Part shown: positions 11,588 through 24,848 of the stretch, in pieces
How positions within the stretch are numbered: position 1 is the stretch's first letter
Layout: each line of letters starts with the position of its first letter
Assembly: GCA_036971615.1 (NCBI GenBank)
Contig: JAYKKR010000004.1
Span: 124,001-188,000 of the forward strand
DNA: 64,000 bases
DNA from: Amyloporia xantha
Lineage: Eukaryota; Basidiomycota; Agaricomycetes; Polyporales; Adustoporiaceae
Direction of reading: 5' to 3'
The notes under the pieces: generated by a model
The model's database searches: none
What the model saw: only the letters and a program-made list of their open reading frames with translations
What the model was told of the DNA's origin: nothing
Program-made: the position numbers and the translations under genes

Positions 11588-12905
11588 ATGCCGTCCTTGT
11601 CCTCGTCCTCCTCCGCCCTGCGACGCGGCCTCGCGACATCCGCCTGCCTCAGACACGAAAATCCGTTGGTGAGCTCAATGTGAACCACACCGCTTGCGAA
11701 CACCCGTCCCCTCTCTGATGCGCCGCGCCAGGGCCTCCCCCACCGCCGCCCAGGCCCTGCGCCCCAGATCCCACGCAGGGGCGGCCCCCCACAGAAGAGG
11801 AACCTCCCCCACGTCAAAAAGGTGCTCGCCGTAGCCAGCGGCAAGGGCGGCGTGGGCAAGAGCACCGTCGCAGGTGCGCACGTCCGTCTCCTCGCCCGGG
11901 CGCGCGTCTCACGTCTCATGTCGACCCCGCAGTCAACCTCGCCTTTGCGCTCGCCATGCACCGCAACCCTGCCTCGCCCGACTCCCGGCCCCGCGTCGGC
12001 ATCCTCGACCTCGACATATTCGGCCCGTCCGTCCCCAAACTGATGGGGCTCGAGAGCAGCGACGAGCCCCGCCTCACCGACGGTACGTCCCCCCTTTCCC
12101 CTGCCCACCATCCCCGCGCCGAACCCTCTCTGACCGCCCACGCACGGCACACGCACAGCGGGCGCCCTCGTGCCGCTCAAGAACCACGGCCTGCCGTGCA
12201 TGTCCATGGGCTTCCTCCTCCCCCGCGCGCCCGGCGCCGACTCCAGCGCGGACACCCCTGTCGTCTGGCGCGGCCTCATGGTCCAGAAGGCCGTGCAGCA
12301 GCTGCTCTTCGACGTCGACTGGCGCGAGGGGCACGGGGGCGGGGACGGGGGCGGCCCGGGCCTCGACCTGCTCGTGCTCGATATGCCCCCCGGCACGGGC
12401 GACGTCCCGCTCACGCTCGGGCAGCTCGTGAACGTCGATGGTGAGTCCTCGCGCGCGGTGCTGAAAGCACGAATGGATGAACGGTATACGCAGGCGCGGT
12501 CATCGTGTCCACCCCGCAGGACGTCGCGCTCACGGACGTGCGCAAGGGCGTCGCGATGTTCCAGAAGATCTCCGTCCCGGTGCGTCCGCGCGTTTCCTTC
12601 TCCGTCTGCGGCGCTTCATTCACCCCTCTTAGATCGTCGGGCTCCTGCTCAACGAATCCTACTTCCTCTGCCCGTCCTGCTCGACCCCGCACCGCCTCTT
12701 CGGCGCGCCGGACGCCTTCCGCGCGACCGCGGCCCGGCTCGGCGTCGAGGTGCTCGGCGAGATGCCGCTCGTGCCGGCGGTGAGCGAGGGCGGGGACCGC
12801 GGGGTGCCGTTTGCGCTGATGGCGCGGGAGGAGGCAGGCGGAGGGAAGGAGTGGAACGAGGGAATGCGGGGCGTGGCGGAGAGGGTGTGGCGGTTCTTGG
12901 CTTAG
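11588..12905 (+). CDS. IND1: Mitochondrial Mrp/NBP35-type P-loop ATPase, complex I Fe-S assembly factor Ind1/NUBPL
   Basis: The N-terminus (MPSLSSSSSALRRGLATSA) looks like a mitochondrial presequence. After one intron comes the diagnostic Ind1 block GLPHRRPGPAP..., then LAVASGKGGVGKSTVA, the deviant Walker A of the Mrp family with its second lysine. Further blocks are RVGILDLDIFGPSVPKLMGL, LVLDMPPGTGDVPLTLGQL and IVSTPQDVALTDVRKGVAMF, and a CPSC cysteine pair in YFLCPSCSTPHRLFG that in this family binds a shared Fe-S cluster. Ind1 delivers 4Fe-4S clusters to respiratory complex I in the matrix. Five or six short introns are needed, all with GT..AG ends. Length and domain order are normal. Its start is 223 bp from the divergent LysM gene. 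Confidence 0.92.
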
Positions 12906-13250
12906 GTGGAGGAGCGGGCGTGGATGACGGAGTGGATAGACTGAAGAGCGCGTTTACTCGCTGTCTGTTGTCGTACTCCCTTGTCAATGACGGCGACGGA
13001 TCTCATCCGCTCTTCTGTGAATACTACTGATGCACGCATGGATGTACTGCCATGCAAACGAAAGACAGCCAGACATTACACCACTAGCGCTGTGATAAGT
13101 CCATGGTCACTAGCGTGTGGGTTTTCTACAGTGCAACGTGCCTCACTCTCACCACAGCGCACAAGACAAATTCAGACGGACGGATATTCCCCAAACGAGA
13201 TACAACGATAGATCTGCGTTCTTCTAGCGTGGCATTGACGCTATGCACTA
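12906..13250. other. Convergent 3' intergenic region
   Basis: It lies between the stop codons of IND1 (+) and UTP22 (-). It is expected to contain both 3' untranslated regions. No gene was seen. Confidence 0.5.
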
Positions 13251-16200
13251 CTACTCTTGCAGAACGATCCTTTTGATCAGCCCCGATCCCATCCGCCCCA
13301 CTTCACTGAGAACCGCGCTCTCGTTCAGGACGACCAGCGCCTTGTCCTTCTCTTTCGGCTTGTCCGTGTCCTGCACAACGCATATCATATATATATATAT
13401 CAGACGCGCAACTCGAGTCCAGAACGACCGCTCACACTCACCCTGCGGACGGGCATGCTCGAGAAGCCGCCCAGAATGCGGAACGGGCGTGGGGTCTTGA
13501 GCGTGGGCACCCACACCGCGCCGTATCGGTCGCCGCCGAGTGGGTCGTGGAACAGGACGAAAGTATCCTTGTAGACGTGCTGAGAACGCGGGCGTCAGTA
13601 CGAACGTGCGCTGGCTCGCAAGGGAGACGGGCGCACTTGGAGGTCATCATACAGCGCCTGCGCGGGGTCGAAGCCCGGCAGGAGCCGCGCGTCGTCCCCG
13701 TCGGCACGGGCGTTCGCGTACTTGCCCCTTTTCGCCCAGGCCGTCTCGTCCGCGTGGACGTTTTGGTGATACCGAGGGAGCGCGGCCGGGTCGAGCTCGA
13801 CGATAAAGTCGTAGTGTTCTGTGGGGTGCGCAAACAACGTCTGCGCGCGCGTTCTCAGGTCAGCGTGTGCGAAGAGAGCGAGAACAGAGGGACAGACCAT
13901 GACGTCGAGCCGGGACGACTCGACCCCCCGCAGGCACTCCCAAGCCGCCTCCGCGAGAGCCTTCACTCTGCGAGCAACGATGGCGTCGGGCCCAGCGGAC
14001 GTCCACGCATGTCCGTCGGGATCGACCTCGGTGGCTACAGCCCAGACACCTGCCCTGGCGCCGGCGGTGACGCCAACCGCCGGCTCGCCTGAAGGCCCGG
14101 CCTCGTCAGCAATACCATACAGAGGGACGAACATCCCCGCGCTCCATTCCCAGTCCTTCAGCAACTCGATGACGAGGGCGAAGGCGCGCTCCTTGGATCC
14201 AGGCACTCCCGCTCTGTGATCCGCGGTAGCATCCCCGCTGGCACCTGCGCCATGCCGTAGGAAGACACTGGCGCAGAGCAATTCCACGACTTCCTCGCTG
14301 ACATGACCCCGTAACAGCCAATGAGCCGCAAACCACCGTTTGACCAGCCTCACTGTGCCTGAGAAGGCAGGGAACCGATGGCACAGGGCAGCGATGGCCC
14401 GATGGTGACGAGGGGCGTGGACGAAACGGCGGCGATAGAGCTCCTGGGCCTCCACCGCGGCCTGCCGCTCTTTGGGATCATCCTGCGTCTGGCGGGTGAG
14501 ATGTCTCGGGACATGCGGCTTATCATTGATAATGCGCGCGAGCAGAGTCGCCTCGCGATCGTGCCATATCCTGGCGGCGAACGCCCACCCGTCCGCAGTG
14601 ATGATTTCTAGACTCGCTTGATCCCGGATCTCGGATGATGGACCGCTATCGTGCACGACCACGGACGCCTGGAGACCCTTTTGCGCGTTCATGAGCGCAG
14701 TGGCGAGCGTTTCGAAGAATGCGAGCTTGATCTTCTGGATGGCGCGTAGGTCATCAGGCCAGCGGCTGGATTTCTCGAACTCGATGATAATCTCCATCGG
14801 GGCCAGATAGCGAGCGCTAGGCGGGAGAACGGATGCTAAACTTCCAGGGACCGAGACAGGGCTGTGAACGCTTGCGTATCTCAGCGATTCCGCGACTGGG
14901 CTGACGTTGAGGATGGCCAAAGGCAGCTGATCGTCCAGCGCCTTCATCATTTTGACAATGTTGTCAAAAGCGGACATGGCGGCCTTGAACCCAACGGGCG
15001 CATTCACTGATTGATACATGGCGGCAATGGACTCTGGCAAGCGCAGAGCGGAATCGAATTGACCCTGCCATGCGTGCACTGCGTCGTCCGGGATCCCGCA
15101 ATGACGCTTCACGATATGTCGCACGATCAGCGTCGGGATGTGGGCACGCTCATCCAGATTGTTGACCGTCCAGACGACGCTCTCGACGATGCTTCCGTCC
15201 TTGAAGCGCCGGAGCTCGGCCTTCTCACCCCAGAAGTCTCTGAACTTTTGAGCGGCCTCTGTCTCCTGCTCGGAGGCTGGAGGGCCGTGGTCCACTAAGC
15301 GGGAGGCATGCTCAGTGTTCAGTATCAGTCCGAGATAGACAATAGATGGATTTGACGGATGAGCTTCGGACCTCGGTCTAGTTGATGTGGATGGATGAAG
15401 AGCTGCCATTGCTTTCGACCGATTCCCGAGTCCTTCACGGAGCAGAGCGATCATAGTGGCAATCAGCGCGTTATATGCGGAACCGTGCTCTAGAATCGCG
15501 TGAGGTGATGGTTTACGAAGTTTGGCAGAAGATAGATCCAGTCTGGACGTGATGATAAATGAGCACCATGTTTGTCGTTGTACGATGAGGTTATCTAACG
15601 AACCGAATAATGATATCAAACCGAGACGAGATGTCCCGCCGCTCCTTCAGGAACACGAGATTAAACGGATCTTCTGAGTTTGGATAACTATCCAATATGT
15701 CCAGTGTTTGCTGTGCATCGTATCGAAGCTATGCAGGTAGTGTGCTTAGCCGGAGGCGCTGCGAAAACGGACGGTACACGCACCATCTCAAGCGAGCTGA
15801 GGGGCACACCGGCCAACAAGTTTAGCATAGAATTCGAGTCGACGAGCACAGCCTCATGCGAGTCGTAATCTTCTGGTGGAAACTACCTCTCCACACAGTC
15901 AGCAAGGAGCACGATCAAATACAGCAGCATAATCATACTCGATGTCCCGTTCCTGACTTCAGGAAGACGTGATTATGGGAGAAATCATGCTTGGCTATAG
16001 GTAGTACAAAATTCAGTTGTCGAAACACTGAGGGAGGATGAGACATACCCAAGAAGTCCAGAGCAGCCTTGAATAATTGGTATGAGCTCAGTCCTTTTCC
16101 AAGTGGCTTCCGCTTCGACGCGGACTTGCTGAAACCGGACCCGGATGATTCCTCCCCGTAAACAAGCAGTGCCAATATCGACCCCCATAGCATCCCCCTC

Positions 16201-17603
16201 CCTTCGAAGCCTCTCACGCATAGCCTGTCGCCCACACCATAACCGCGCTGATTTGCCCATACTCGAAGCAGCGCAAGAGCATCGACAAAAGCTGGCACGG
16301 CCTCCTTCATGTTGTGCATAGAAAGGAGATGTTGCTTGTAGGTCATGGAGAGTAATATCGCTGAGTTGTATAGTGGCGTCGGCGTGTCTTTTGCTTCGTC
16401 CGAAACGCGAATGTTCGATCGCGACGGCGACAACCGCGCGAGTGGGATGGGAGATGTCGTTGAGAGAACGGGTATCAGGCGGACCTCGGCGTTCAATGCG
16501 GAGAAGTCATTTGCAGACTCGCCTGGTGGTAGAGTCATGCCTGTGACTCGGTAACAGCATAGCGATACGCATTACATACCTTTCTTAGATCGAAGAATGA
16601 GATTCGTCAAACGTGGGTCGGCGGACCTCGACTCGTAGAGTACGTCCAGATTCATTCCGCTTTTCTTGTCAGATATCGCTGCGGCAATAACAGCCAGATA
16701 GTGTGCGCGCTTGTGGAAGAAACGACTGTGCAGATAGTCCTTTTCTTGAAAAAGACTCTGCAGGAGACACGTTCAGGGTATACGGGTGAAATTTTGTAGC
16801 AAGGACTTACGTCAGGCATCGCTACGGCGACATCGACGCTGTATTTGTGCTCATCCTTCCCCTTCACGCTCGTCTTGAGAGCCCAGCTACCTATTAGCAA
16901 TATTTCTGCCGGCTTCTCGAAGGTCACTGTCCAGTTCGTATCTTCTGTAGGATGTGGAAGAGGATACGGTACGGAGATCCCTTGCTTGAGGAGGGCGCGC
17001 GAGGCAGAAAGAGGATGTTGTGGTGATACAGGAGGTAAGCCGTTCAGAAAGCTGTGGAGATGTAGCAGGAAGCGATCGAGTGACTCTGCGCGAGAGTACT
17101 TCGGTCGAACGTTGGGGAGTAAGGCATCAATCTAAAAAAGGGTCAGTGAGGTGCAGAAATCTACCAATCCTCGCGTGTAGGGTATCACATACCTGCAATT
17201 TGAACGACGTTGATCTATACAGCTCGGTCGCGTCTTTGATATTTCTCAACTCTTCTCCTCGCGGGGGTTTATTGAGATGTGGACCGGAGTGACCGCCTGA
17301 AGATTTCGTTTCCGCATCAACAGGGAGTTCACCAAGACCAGTCCATTCCTCGTCATTTGAATTGACAGAGCCTTCGCCCTGTCCTTCGCTCTCGTCATCA
17401 GACTCATTCCCCTCATACGCTGGACTAGAAGGTCGCTTGGAAATCCCAGTGTCGCTCAATGCAGAGTCTGCGTCGTCGTCGAGGCTGGTGGGACGGCGCT
17501 GAGTACGAGCTCAGCTAGTGCAACGCTATTTTGCGGGTAGACGCACCTTTACAACAGCCTGATCACCATTGATGGCCCTTTTTCTCTTGAGACTGGCGGC
17601 CAT
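13251..17603 (-). CDS. UTP22: U3 snoRNP / SSU processome protein Utp22 (Nrap family)
   Basis: This large spliced gene starts MAASLKRKRAINGDQAVVK, a basic nuclear-type N-terminus. An acidic Ser/Glu/Asp segment (PSSPAYEGNESDDESEG) follows. The body carries Nrap-family blocks: EILLIGSWALKTSVK, VDVAVAMPD, SRFFHKRAHYLAVIA, FWGEKAELRRFKDGSIVESVVW, EIIIEFEKSSRWPDDLRAIQ, HHRAIAALCHRFPAFSGTVRL and GHVSEEVVELLCASVFL, ending in FRILGGFSSMPVRR. One exon covers most of 13.8-15.6 kb; the 5' part has more introns. Utp22 works with Rrp7 in the small-subunit processome in the nucleolus during 18S pre-rRNA processing; its nucleotidyltransferase-like folds are not known to be catalytic. An (AT)n tract near 13388 lies in the last intron. 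Confidence 0.92.
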
Positions 17604-17743
17604 GATGCGGAGACGAAGCCTATATAAAAGACAAATTTAATTGCCTTGAATTTCTTGCCGATCCCCAGAGAGCAAAAAGTATGGTATGTCACGTGCGAGG
17701 GCAGTGCACTGTCCATCTGATAAGATTTCCCCTTTATAGTACT

Positions 17744-17756
17744 CCGAGAAACTCGG
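17744..17756. promoter_or_regulatory. Perfect palindrome CCGAG-AAA-CTCGG
   Basis: The 13-bp CCGAGAAACTCGG is a perfect inverted repeat with a 3-bp spacer, and one flanking base each side (T/A) extends it to 15 bp. Inverted CGG-containing triplets are typical targets of fungal Zn2Cys6 regulators. It is 141 bp before the UTP22 start and 875 bp before the RTA1-like gene. The same sequence on the other strand precedes the second RTA1-like gene. Confidence 0.45.
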
Positions 17757-18372
17757 AAAGTATATTCTTAGCCAGCTGCCGTGTTGCTGCCGAGTCGACG
17801 GCCGGAGCCGGATTCCCCGGCGCTCGTTGATTCTCCGATTCTCATGGCTCTCTAGACCTTGCCTGGTCCGCTCATATGATTATGTACGCGTGTCGTGTAA
17901 CACTCAGTCAGCCATTGAGACCTATAGATATAGTATAGAGACTAGCAACGGCCACTGTAATGATGCATGACGGGGTGGGTATCACAGGCAGGTCCACGTT
18001 CAACGGACCGCAATCGCCCATAATCCGCACTAGTAAGTTCTGCCGAAATCGTCGATCGTGAAACCCGATTTCGCGGAGCGCTTCATTTATTTTGGCCTCC
18101 ATCCATACAACGCCAAATCCTCACATTCTAGTGCTGGAATGCATGTGGCGACAGTGAGCTTGTCTGACCACTTGCCGCATCCCGTTCCCACATTCTTGTC
18201 ACCCTACATAGCTACTCGGACGTGACTCCACCAGATGGAGACACCCCTGTACCGAGACCGTCACGCGAGGCTCTGCGCAGTAACAGATGCAGCTGACAAA
18301 CAGCTCGGTGAGCTATCCGGCAAAGTCACGAAATCACATCATGACGCCTAATAACCCCTACAACTAAGGTTT

Positions 18373-18385
18373 CCGAGTTTTCCGG
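18373..18385. promoter_or_regulatory. Near-copy of the CCGAG palindrome
   Basis: CCGAGTTTTCCGG matches the 21145 site at 11 of 13 positions. It lies 246 bp upstream of the first RTA1-like start, a normal distance for a fungal activator site. A further CTCGGAAA half site lies at about 18497. Confidence 0.4.
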
Positions 18386-18630
18386 ATCTGATGTATCTGC
18401 GAGCGGTTGATATCTGGGCGGCCTTATGTGAAGCTTGCCGCATTTGTCCCAGCAGGTAACCTGCGAGTGACATCGGCTCCCTGCTCGGGCCTGCACTCGG
18501 AAACAATAGCATCACACGCTGTGCTGGTATATAAACCTACCCGTGCCCCCAAAATTTAGTTCTACCTCCCCCCACTTCAGTTTAGCTTCTTCGCCGTCCG
18601 TGCGCTCTATCCCGCCTCCTTTTTCCTACC

Positions 18631-20149
18631 ATGGAACTCGTCGGTATGTACCCTGTTGACCTCTCATTGTCAACCCTCTCTGACGAGCTGCATCCCTTCA
18701 CAGCGCGTGCCGACAGTAGTACCGACTTCATCCGCAACCCGTACGGTTACACACCGACGGAGTGGATCTGTATTCTATTCATTGTTCTGTTCTCTGTCTC
18801 TGGCTGTACGTCCCTCCCAGTCCATCGTCGACGAGTACTCATCCATCGTCCAGTGATTCATGCCGCGCAAGCGACCCACACTCGTTTGTGGTGGTTGTTC
18901 CCCACCGCATGCCTGTCCGCTACCCTCGAAATCATCGGCTGGAGTGGAAGGCTCTGGTCAAGCCTCAACGTACTCTCCAAAAGCCCATACCTCATGCAGT
19001 CAGTGCTGAGTGTTTTTCCGGTTGGTTGCACACCGCTAATGGCTGTGTAGGATTGTAGCCACGATCATTGCACCGACGTTCCTCATCGCGGCGAATTTCA
19101 TCATCCTGGGCCAGCTCATTCGTCGTTTGGGTCAATGCTACAGTCGCTTGAGCGCAAAATGGTGTACGTCGTGTTTTCACGCGTGGAAATCCGCTAGGGC
19201 TAGGGCTGACAGATTTCCTTGGCAGACACTATCATTTTCTGCAGTTTTGTAAGCGTTAACAGATTGATGGTGCCGCATTTTTCTCATGCTTCCCCGATAG
19301 GACGCGGTCGCCCTTGTCATTCAGGCTGTCGGCGGTGCAACGGCTGCGCTAGCGGTGAACAAGAACAAGAACCCCAATACAGTAAGAGCGATGTTATCGG
19401 ACCTCACGATTGGATATTGACTGACACCGCTCATCCAGGGAGGACACGTAATGCTGATCGGTATCGTGTTACAGATGTGTACGTGTGGCTTCTTTATGCG
19501 ATAGTGGGATCCCGAGATGAACGGAATTTTTGACGCTCGTTGGTTCTAGTCGGCATCACGGTGTACATGGCGCTGGCGGCGGAGTTCCTCCTCCGCTACC
19601 TGTATGACCGCCCGCTGCGAGCGGCCGCACAGAACACGTTGTCGGGCTTCAGCTTGGACCGCAAGACGAAATTGATGGTCTTGGGGTTGACCTTCAGTAG
19701 CGTGTGCATCTACATCCGGTATGCCTTCCCTTCTTTGTCCAGGTCAGTATCCATGCTCATGAGGTGTCTCTGATGCTTGTAGGTCGGTCTACCGTACTAT
19801 CGTAAGTGCATGCATCTTTCAGCCTCGTATCTTCCTCTCATCACCGTCGTACAGGAGCTGGCCAATGGATGGACAGGATATATTATCCACACACAGCGAT
19901 ACTTCGGTATGTCTGTTTGCATGGAGGGTCGGTGTATGCAGGCGCCGTATAGTTGCTGACATGGGTCCTCGTATTTCAGACTGGTTGGATGGCGGCATGA
20001 TCGTCCTCGCCTCGTTCACCGTTAACTTCCTGCACCCCGGTTATCTGATAGGTTACGGCGAGACATGGAAGTCATGGAACGACCCGGAGGATATCCCCCT
20101 CAAGAACGTCGACCGCGGTGCGGAGTCACCAGCACTAAAGCAGGTCTGA
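18631..20149 (+). CDS. RTA1-like seven-transmembrane protein, paralog 1
   Basis: Splicing about ten short introns gives a polytopic protein beginning MELVARADSSTDFIRNPYGYTPTEW, with the RTA1-family extracellular Y-x-P segment. Conserved blocks are VIHAAQATHTRLWWLFPTA, EIIGWSGRLWSSLN, IIAPTFLIAANFIILGQL, FGITVYMALAAEFLLRYLYDRP and TKLMVLGLTFSSVCIYIR. The end has NGWTGYIIHTQRYF and DWLDGGMIVLASFTVNFLHPGYL. These correspond to the seven membrane helices of the fungal RTA1/RSB1 family, implicated in lipid translocation and in resistance to toxic lipids and amphipathic drugs. The substrate cannot be read from the sequence. A close paralog lies 1.3 kb downstream on the same strand. Confidence 0.9.
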
Positions 20150-21457
20150 AAGCACACCCCTTAGCGTCGCGCAGAAGGGGGAATTTTGCCACTATCACCC
20201 GCCTTTGATACCACCATTTTTCGTTCGCACGTCTGGTTCGCTATTGTACTCGCCGTTCGGGATTCTGCACGATTCGTTGAAGTTTTACATGCTGCTTTTT
20301 CTGCGTGCTCTTGTAGCATACTTGTCTTTTGCATCATGGACATATACCACGTCGTACTAATAACCATCAAAAAGGTAGGATTGCGGAAAGACATCTGAGC
20401 TAGCGAGTGTATTCATGGTAGGAGGATTGAATTGCTGATCTAGGATGCGGTTAACGAAATGAGTATGACCGAAAATCTGGAAATACAGTGCTCATCTGTT
20501 TGATACGTTGGTTGTGCTGAAGTTGTGCTGCAAGCTTGAAGCTACGAGTGAACGACTGTGGGAAGAGGAAGTATCACGAGAAGGGACTTGTCATGAACGG
20601 TCACCAAGTCGTGACTCGATGGTTGATCTTGATTTTCTAACAGCGAGCTGAAGAACACAAGATGATGGTTGCGATGGTGGGTGGAATAATTTGTACACAG
20701 TGATGGCCTTAGAGCTGACTGGGAACATTAACAGGGCATGGAAATCGTCGCTGGTCGCACTCAAGAGGTATAAAGGTGCGGTGAGCACCATTCGTGATTA
20801 AGCCTGGATGTTCATTTCTATTTTACGACTTCTTGCAGGTGAAAAGAAAGAAAGGGAGATAGTCCACGGACACGCCAGCTGGGCGCGAACCACCGCCACC
20901 TGCCTAGTTAGGAAGCTGCGCAAAGAAGTGGAAGTGCGATCATCCGACGGATGCTATAGGGGTCATCATTCGGTCCAACGGGCGGCACCCCTTTCGGCAC
21001 CGGCGACCTCACTCCTGGGCACGGCTGTGGGGGCAGCGAGGAGCTGAAGGCGATTCCGAGAATGTCGGGGAGACGGTGGAGGTCAATGGTGCGTACGTAA
21101 ACGATGTCGGGATTCGGCACCAACTCATCGCGGCCCAGGCGACTCCGAGTTTCTCGGGATTATTTTGATCGATTTGGACGACGATTGGGCAGTGGGCAGC
21201 AGGGGAGGAGCCTCAGAGGAGGAGCGTTGTGCTGCCGCTCCTTGCCGTGTCTCCCGCCTGCCCTTTCCTGGCCATTCCGTCCACTGTGCCTGGTCCGGCC
21301 ACTCCTCTGCACTAGACGGCTAAATCATATCCGCTCACATGCGTTCTCTCTCTTATAACTGCGCTCGCGTTCTTGCACCAGGTTCACCTCTTTCTACTCA
21401 ATATCCCTCTTCCGCTACTTCTGACCTCCGCAGGTCTCTACGCTCCTTCTCTCCACC
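20150..21457. other. Intergenic region and promoter between the RTA1-like paralogs
   Basis: 1.3 kb with no supportable gene. The right part has a perfect CCGAG palindrome (21145-21157), a CTTATAAC TATA-like word near 21355 and a pyrimidine-rich leader (21370-21457) before the second paralog. Confidence 0.5.
21145..21157. promoter_or_regulatory. Perfect palindrome CCGAG-TTT-CTCGG
   Basis: CCGAGTTTCTCGG is the exact reverse complement of the site at 17744-17756. It lies 300 bp upstream of the second RTA1-like start. Having it beside both paralogs suggests one shared regulator. Confidence 0.45.
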
Positions 21458-22934
21458 ATGTCTGCCCCGGAAATACTAGGTGCGTGTTGGCATTTCCATA
21501 TCAGTCCAGTATACTCATTTGCTCGTAACCCCTAGTCCGCAGCAGCGGCAACAGCGACACCGACTTCATCAAAAACCCGTACGGCTATGTACCAACCGAA
21601 TGGATTTGTATTCTCTTCGTCGTCCTTTTTTCCGTCTCCTCCTGTACGCGTGCCTCTATTCTTCGTTCCGCACCGATTAATAACATCAAGATCAGTGATC
21701 CATGCAGCGCAGGCGACATATACGCGACTGTGGTGGATCTACCCAACGATCTGTGTAGCAGGAATACTAGAGATCATCGGATGGAGCGGGAGACTTTGGT
21801 CTAGTTTAAACCCGGACGCGAAGAACCCCTATCTCATGCAGTGAGTCTTCAGCAGCCCCGATGGTGTCCTTGCTGCCTAATCGTGCGCTGCTCAGGATCG
21901 TCACCACCATTATTGCCCCGACGCCGCTTGTCGCAGCCAACTTCGTTATGCTAGGCCAGCTCATCCGTCGCCTGGGCCAATGCTATAGCCGATTGAGCGC
22001 GAAGTGGTGTGCGTACATATTTTCCTCCACGTTTTTGGCGCGAGGCTGACGTTCTTCCCCCGCAGACACGATCGTCTTTTGCAGCTGCGTGAGTGATAGA
22101 CTCACTTCGCTTCATAATCGTGCTTATTGGTATGCAGGATGTCATCGCGCTTGTCATACAAGCCGTGGGCGGTGGGGCCGCCTCAGGTGCGGTGAACCAG
22201 AACAAAAGCCCAGCTCCAGTAAGGCAGTCAATCTTCATTGATTGAGGGCTCGTCTGAATTCTGTTTCCTTCACTCAGGGTGGCCATATCATGTTGGCCGG
22301 TATCGTCTTCCAGATGGGTACGTTTTGCGCAGCGACTTTCAAGTAATGTGTCTGACTGTCCGTGCAGCCTCTATCACGGTGTACATGGCTTTGGCGGCAG
22401 AGTTCCTCCTCCGCTATCTCTACAACAGACCATTGCGTGAAGCCGAACGCACGATTTCCGGCTACAGTATGGACAGGAACATGAAACTCATGGTGGCGGG
22501 GCTGACTCTGAGCAGTATCAGCATATACATCCGGTGAGTCGTATATCTCAGTGCATTCTCTTCTCCATTGCTTATTTCCCCTTCCCTCTAGATCCGTCTA
22601 TCGAACGATCGTGCGTATGCCCATTCTCGTCCTCATTTGACATGCTCAGCTGTGCGCCTCTAGGAACTCGCGAATGGGTGGACGGGCTACGTGATCAAAA
22701 CCCAGCGTTACTTCGGTGCGTATCCGCCGCGCCGCTGCCCGCGTGCACAGGCTCACTTTTCCGTTGCTCACAGATTGGCTGGACGGGGGCATGATCACCC
22801 TCGCCATGTTCACCATCAACTTCTTCCACCCTGGCTTCCTGTTGGGACCCGGTGAGACCTGGAGGGCCCAGATGTCATCGGCGACGGTCAACGAAACGGA
22901 GGCGCGGAAGATGCAGAAGGCGGATATGGCATGA
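21458..22934 (+). CDS. RTA1-like seven-transmembrane protein, paralog 2
   Basis: The gene starts MSAPEIL and, after an intron, enters SGNSDTDFIKNPYGYVPTEWICILF, parallel to paralog 1. The same blocks follow in order: VIHAAQATYTRLWWIYPTI, EIIGWSGRLWSSLNPD, TPLVAANFVMLGQLIRRL, SITVYMALAAEFLLRYLY, MKLMVAGLTLSSISIYIR, NGWTGYVIKTQRYF and DWLDGGMITLAMFTINFFHPGFL. Intron positions match paralog 1, so the pair is a tandem duplication. Codon-level divergence shows it is not very recent. Family and likely role are those of RTA1/RSB1 proteins at the plasma membrane. Confidence 0.9.
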
Positions 22935-23354
22935 CCGGATGTGCGCTAAGTTCTTAGAATGTCTGTTTTATGTTGGGTCTGCCCTTCCTTTCTTCGCGTT
23001 CGCCCATCGCAGATACCAGATCTTGCTCTGCTCGGAGCTCCGAGCTCCAGTCTGCTCGAGTCTTAATGTGCCGTACTCCTAATCGCTAGTGTAGATCGGG
23101 AATTAGAATGCGTGTAATGCACATAAATTACTGGATGCACAAAACTCATCGGGAAGGGAAGGGCAGGCAACCGGCAACCTATGTGGTCTGTAGGCTACAA
23201 CGAAGGGCAGTACATGAGAGGAGCGACGACAAGTCGAAAGAGACGCAAATAGAGAATCGTAGTTCGAGAGTAGCAAATACAACCAAGGCACGCCGACATG
23301 CAACCAGCGTCGAGTAGCAATGTGTCATTGGAAAAAAGACCCAAAGTAGCGGCT
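22935..23354. other. Convergent intergenic region
   Basis: It lies between the 3' ends of RTA1-like 2 (+) and the ubiquitin E2 gene (-). No gene or clear repeat was seen. Confidence 0.4.
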
Positions 23355-24519
<1,165 letters not shown>

Positions 24520-24848
24520 GGTAAGGGGACTGACACGGTTGACGACGAAGCGCCGGGACGTGGATTAGCAAGGATTACCTTTGGATTATCTTAGGGTTAT
24601 CCTTGGATTATCCAGACGTGGCAGCTATAAACTTGTTGATTATTACGCATGAGCATTGGGTAGATGAATACACTTATATTTCCCAATATAGAGTTGTCTG
24701 CCAAAGTGTATTGTTAGCCATCAGCTTCGTAGACTTGAGAGCTTGAGACTTGAAGTGACTCAGTCAAGCTTGATTCCTACCACCCTTTGGTGACTTCAGA
24801 ACCTACTATGATCCCTCGAATACGTGGCTATTACTTACTTTAATTCTT
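24520..24848. promoter_or_regulatory. Divergent promoter region with a GGATTA cluster
   Basis: This 329-bp interval separates the divergent E2 and GTPBP-N genes. GGATTA occurs four times between 24562 and 24610, with a related GGGTTATCC among them, spaced about 10-22 bp apart. GGATTA is a core bound by some homeodomain and other regulators. Function here is untested. Confidence 0.4.

Larger units (their letters stand above)
17604..18630. promoter_or_regulatory. Divergent intergenic region UTP22 / RTA1-like 1
   Basis: About 1 kb without a gene. It has a TATA box (TATATAAA, 18528-18535) 96 bp before the RTA1-like start and a pyrimidine-rich leader (18560-18630) of the kind seen before highly expressed fungal genes. 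It also holds palindromic CCGAG-type sites, listed separately. Confidence 0.6.
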
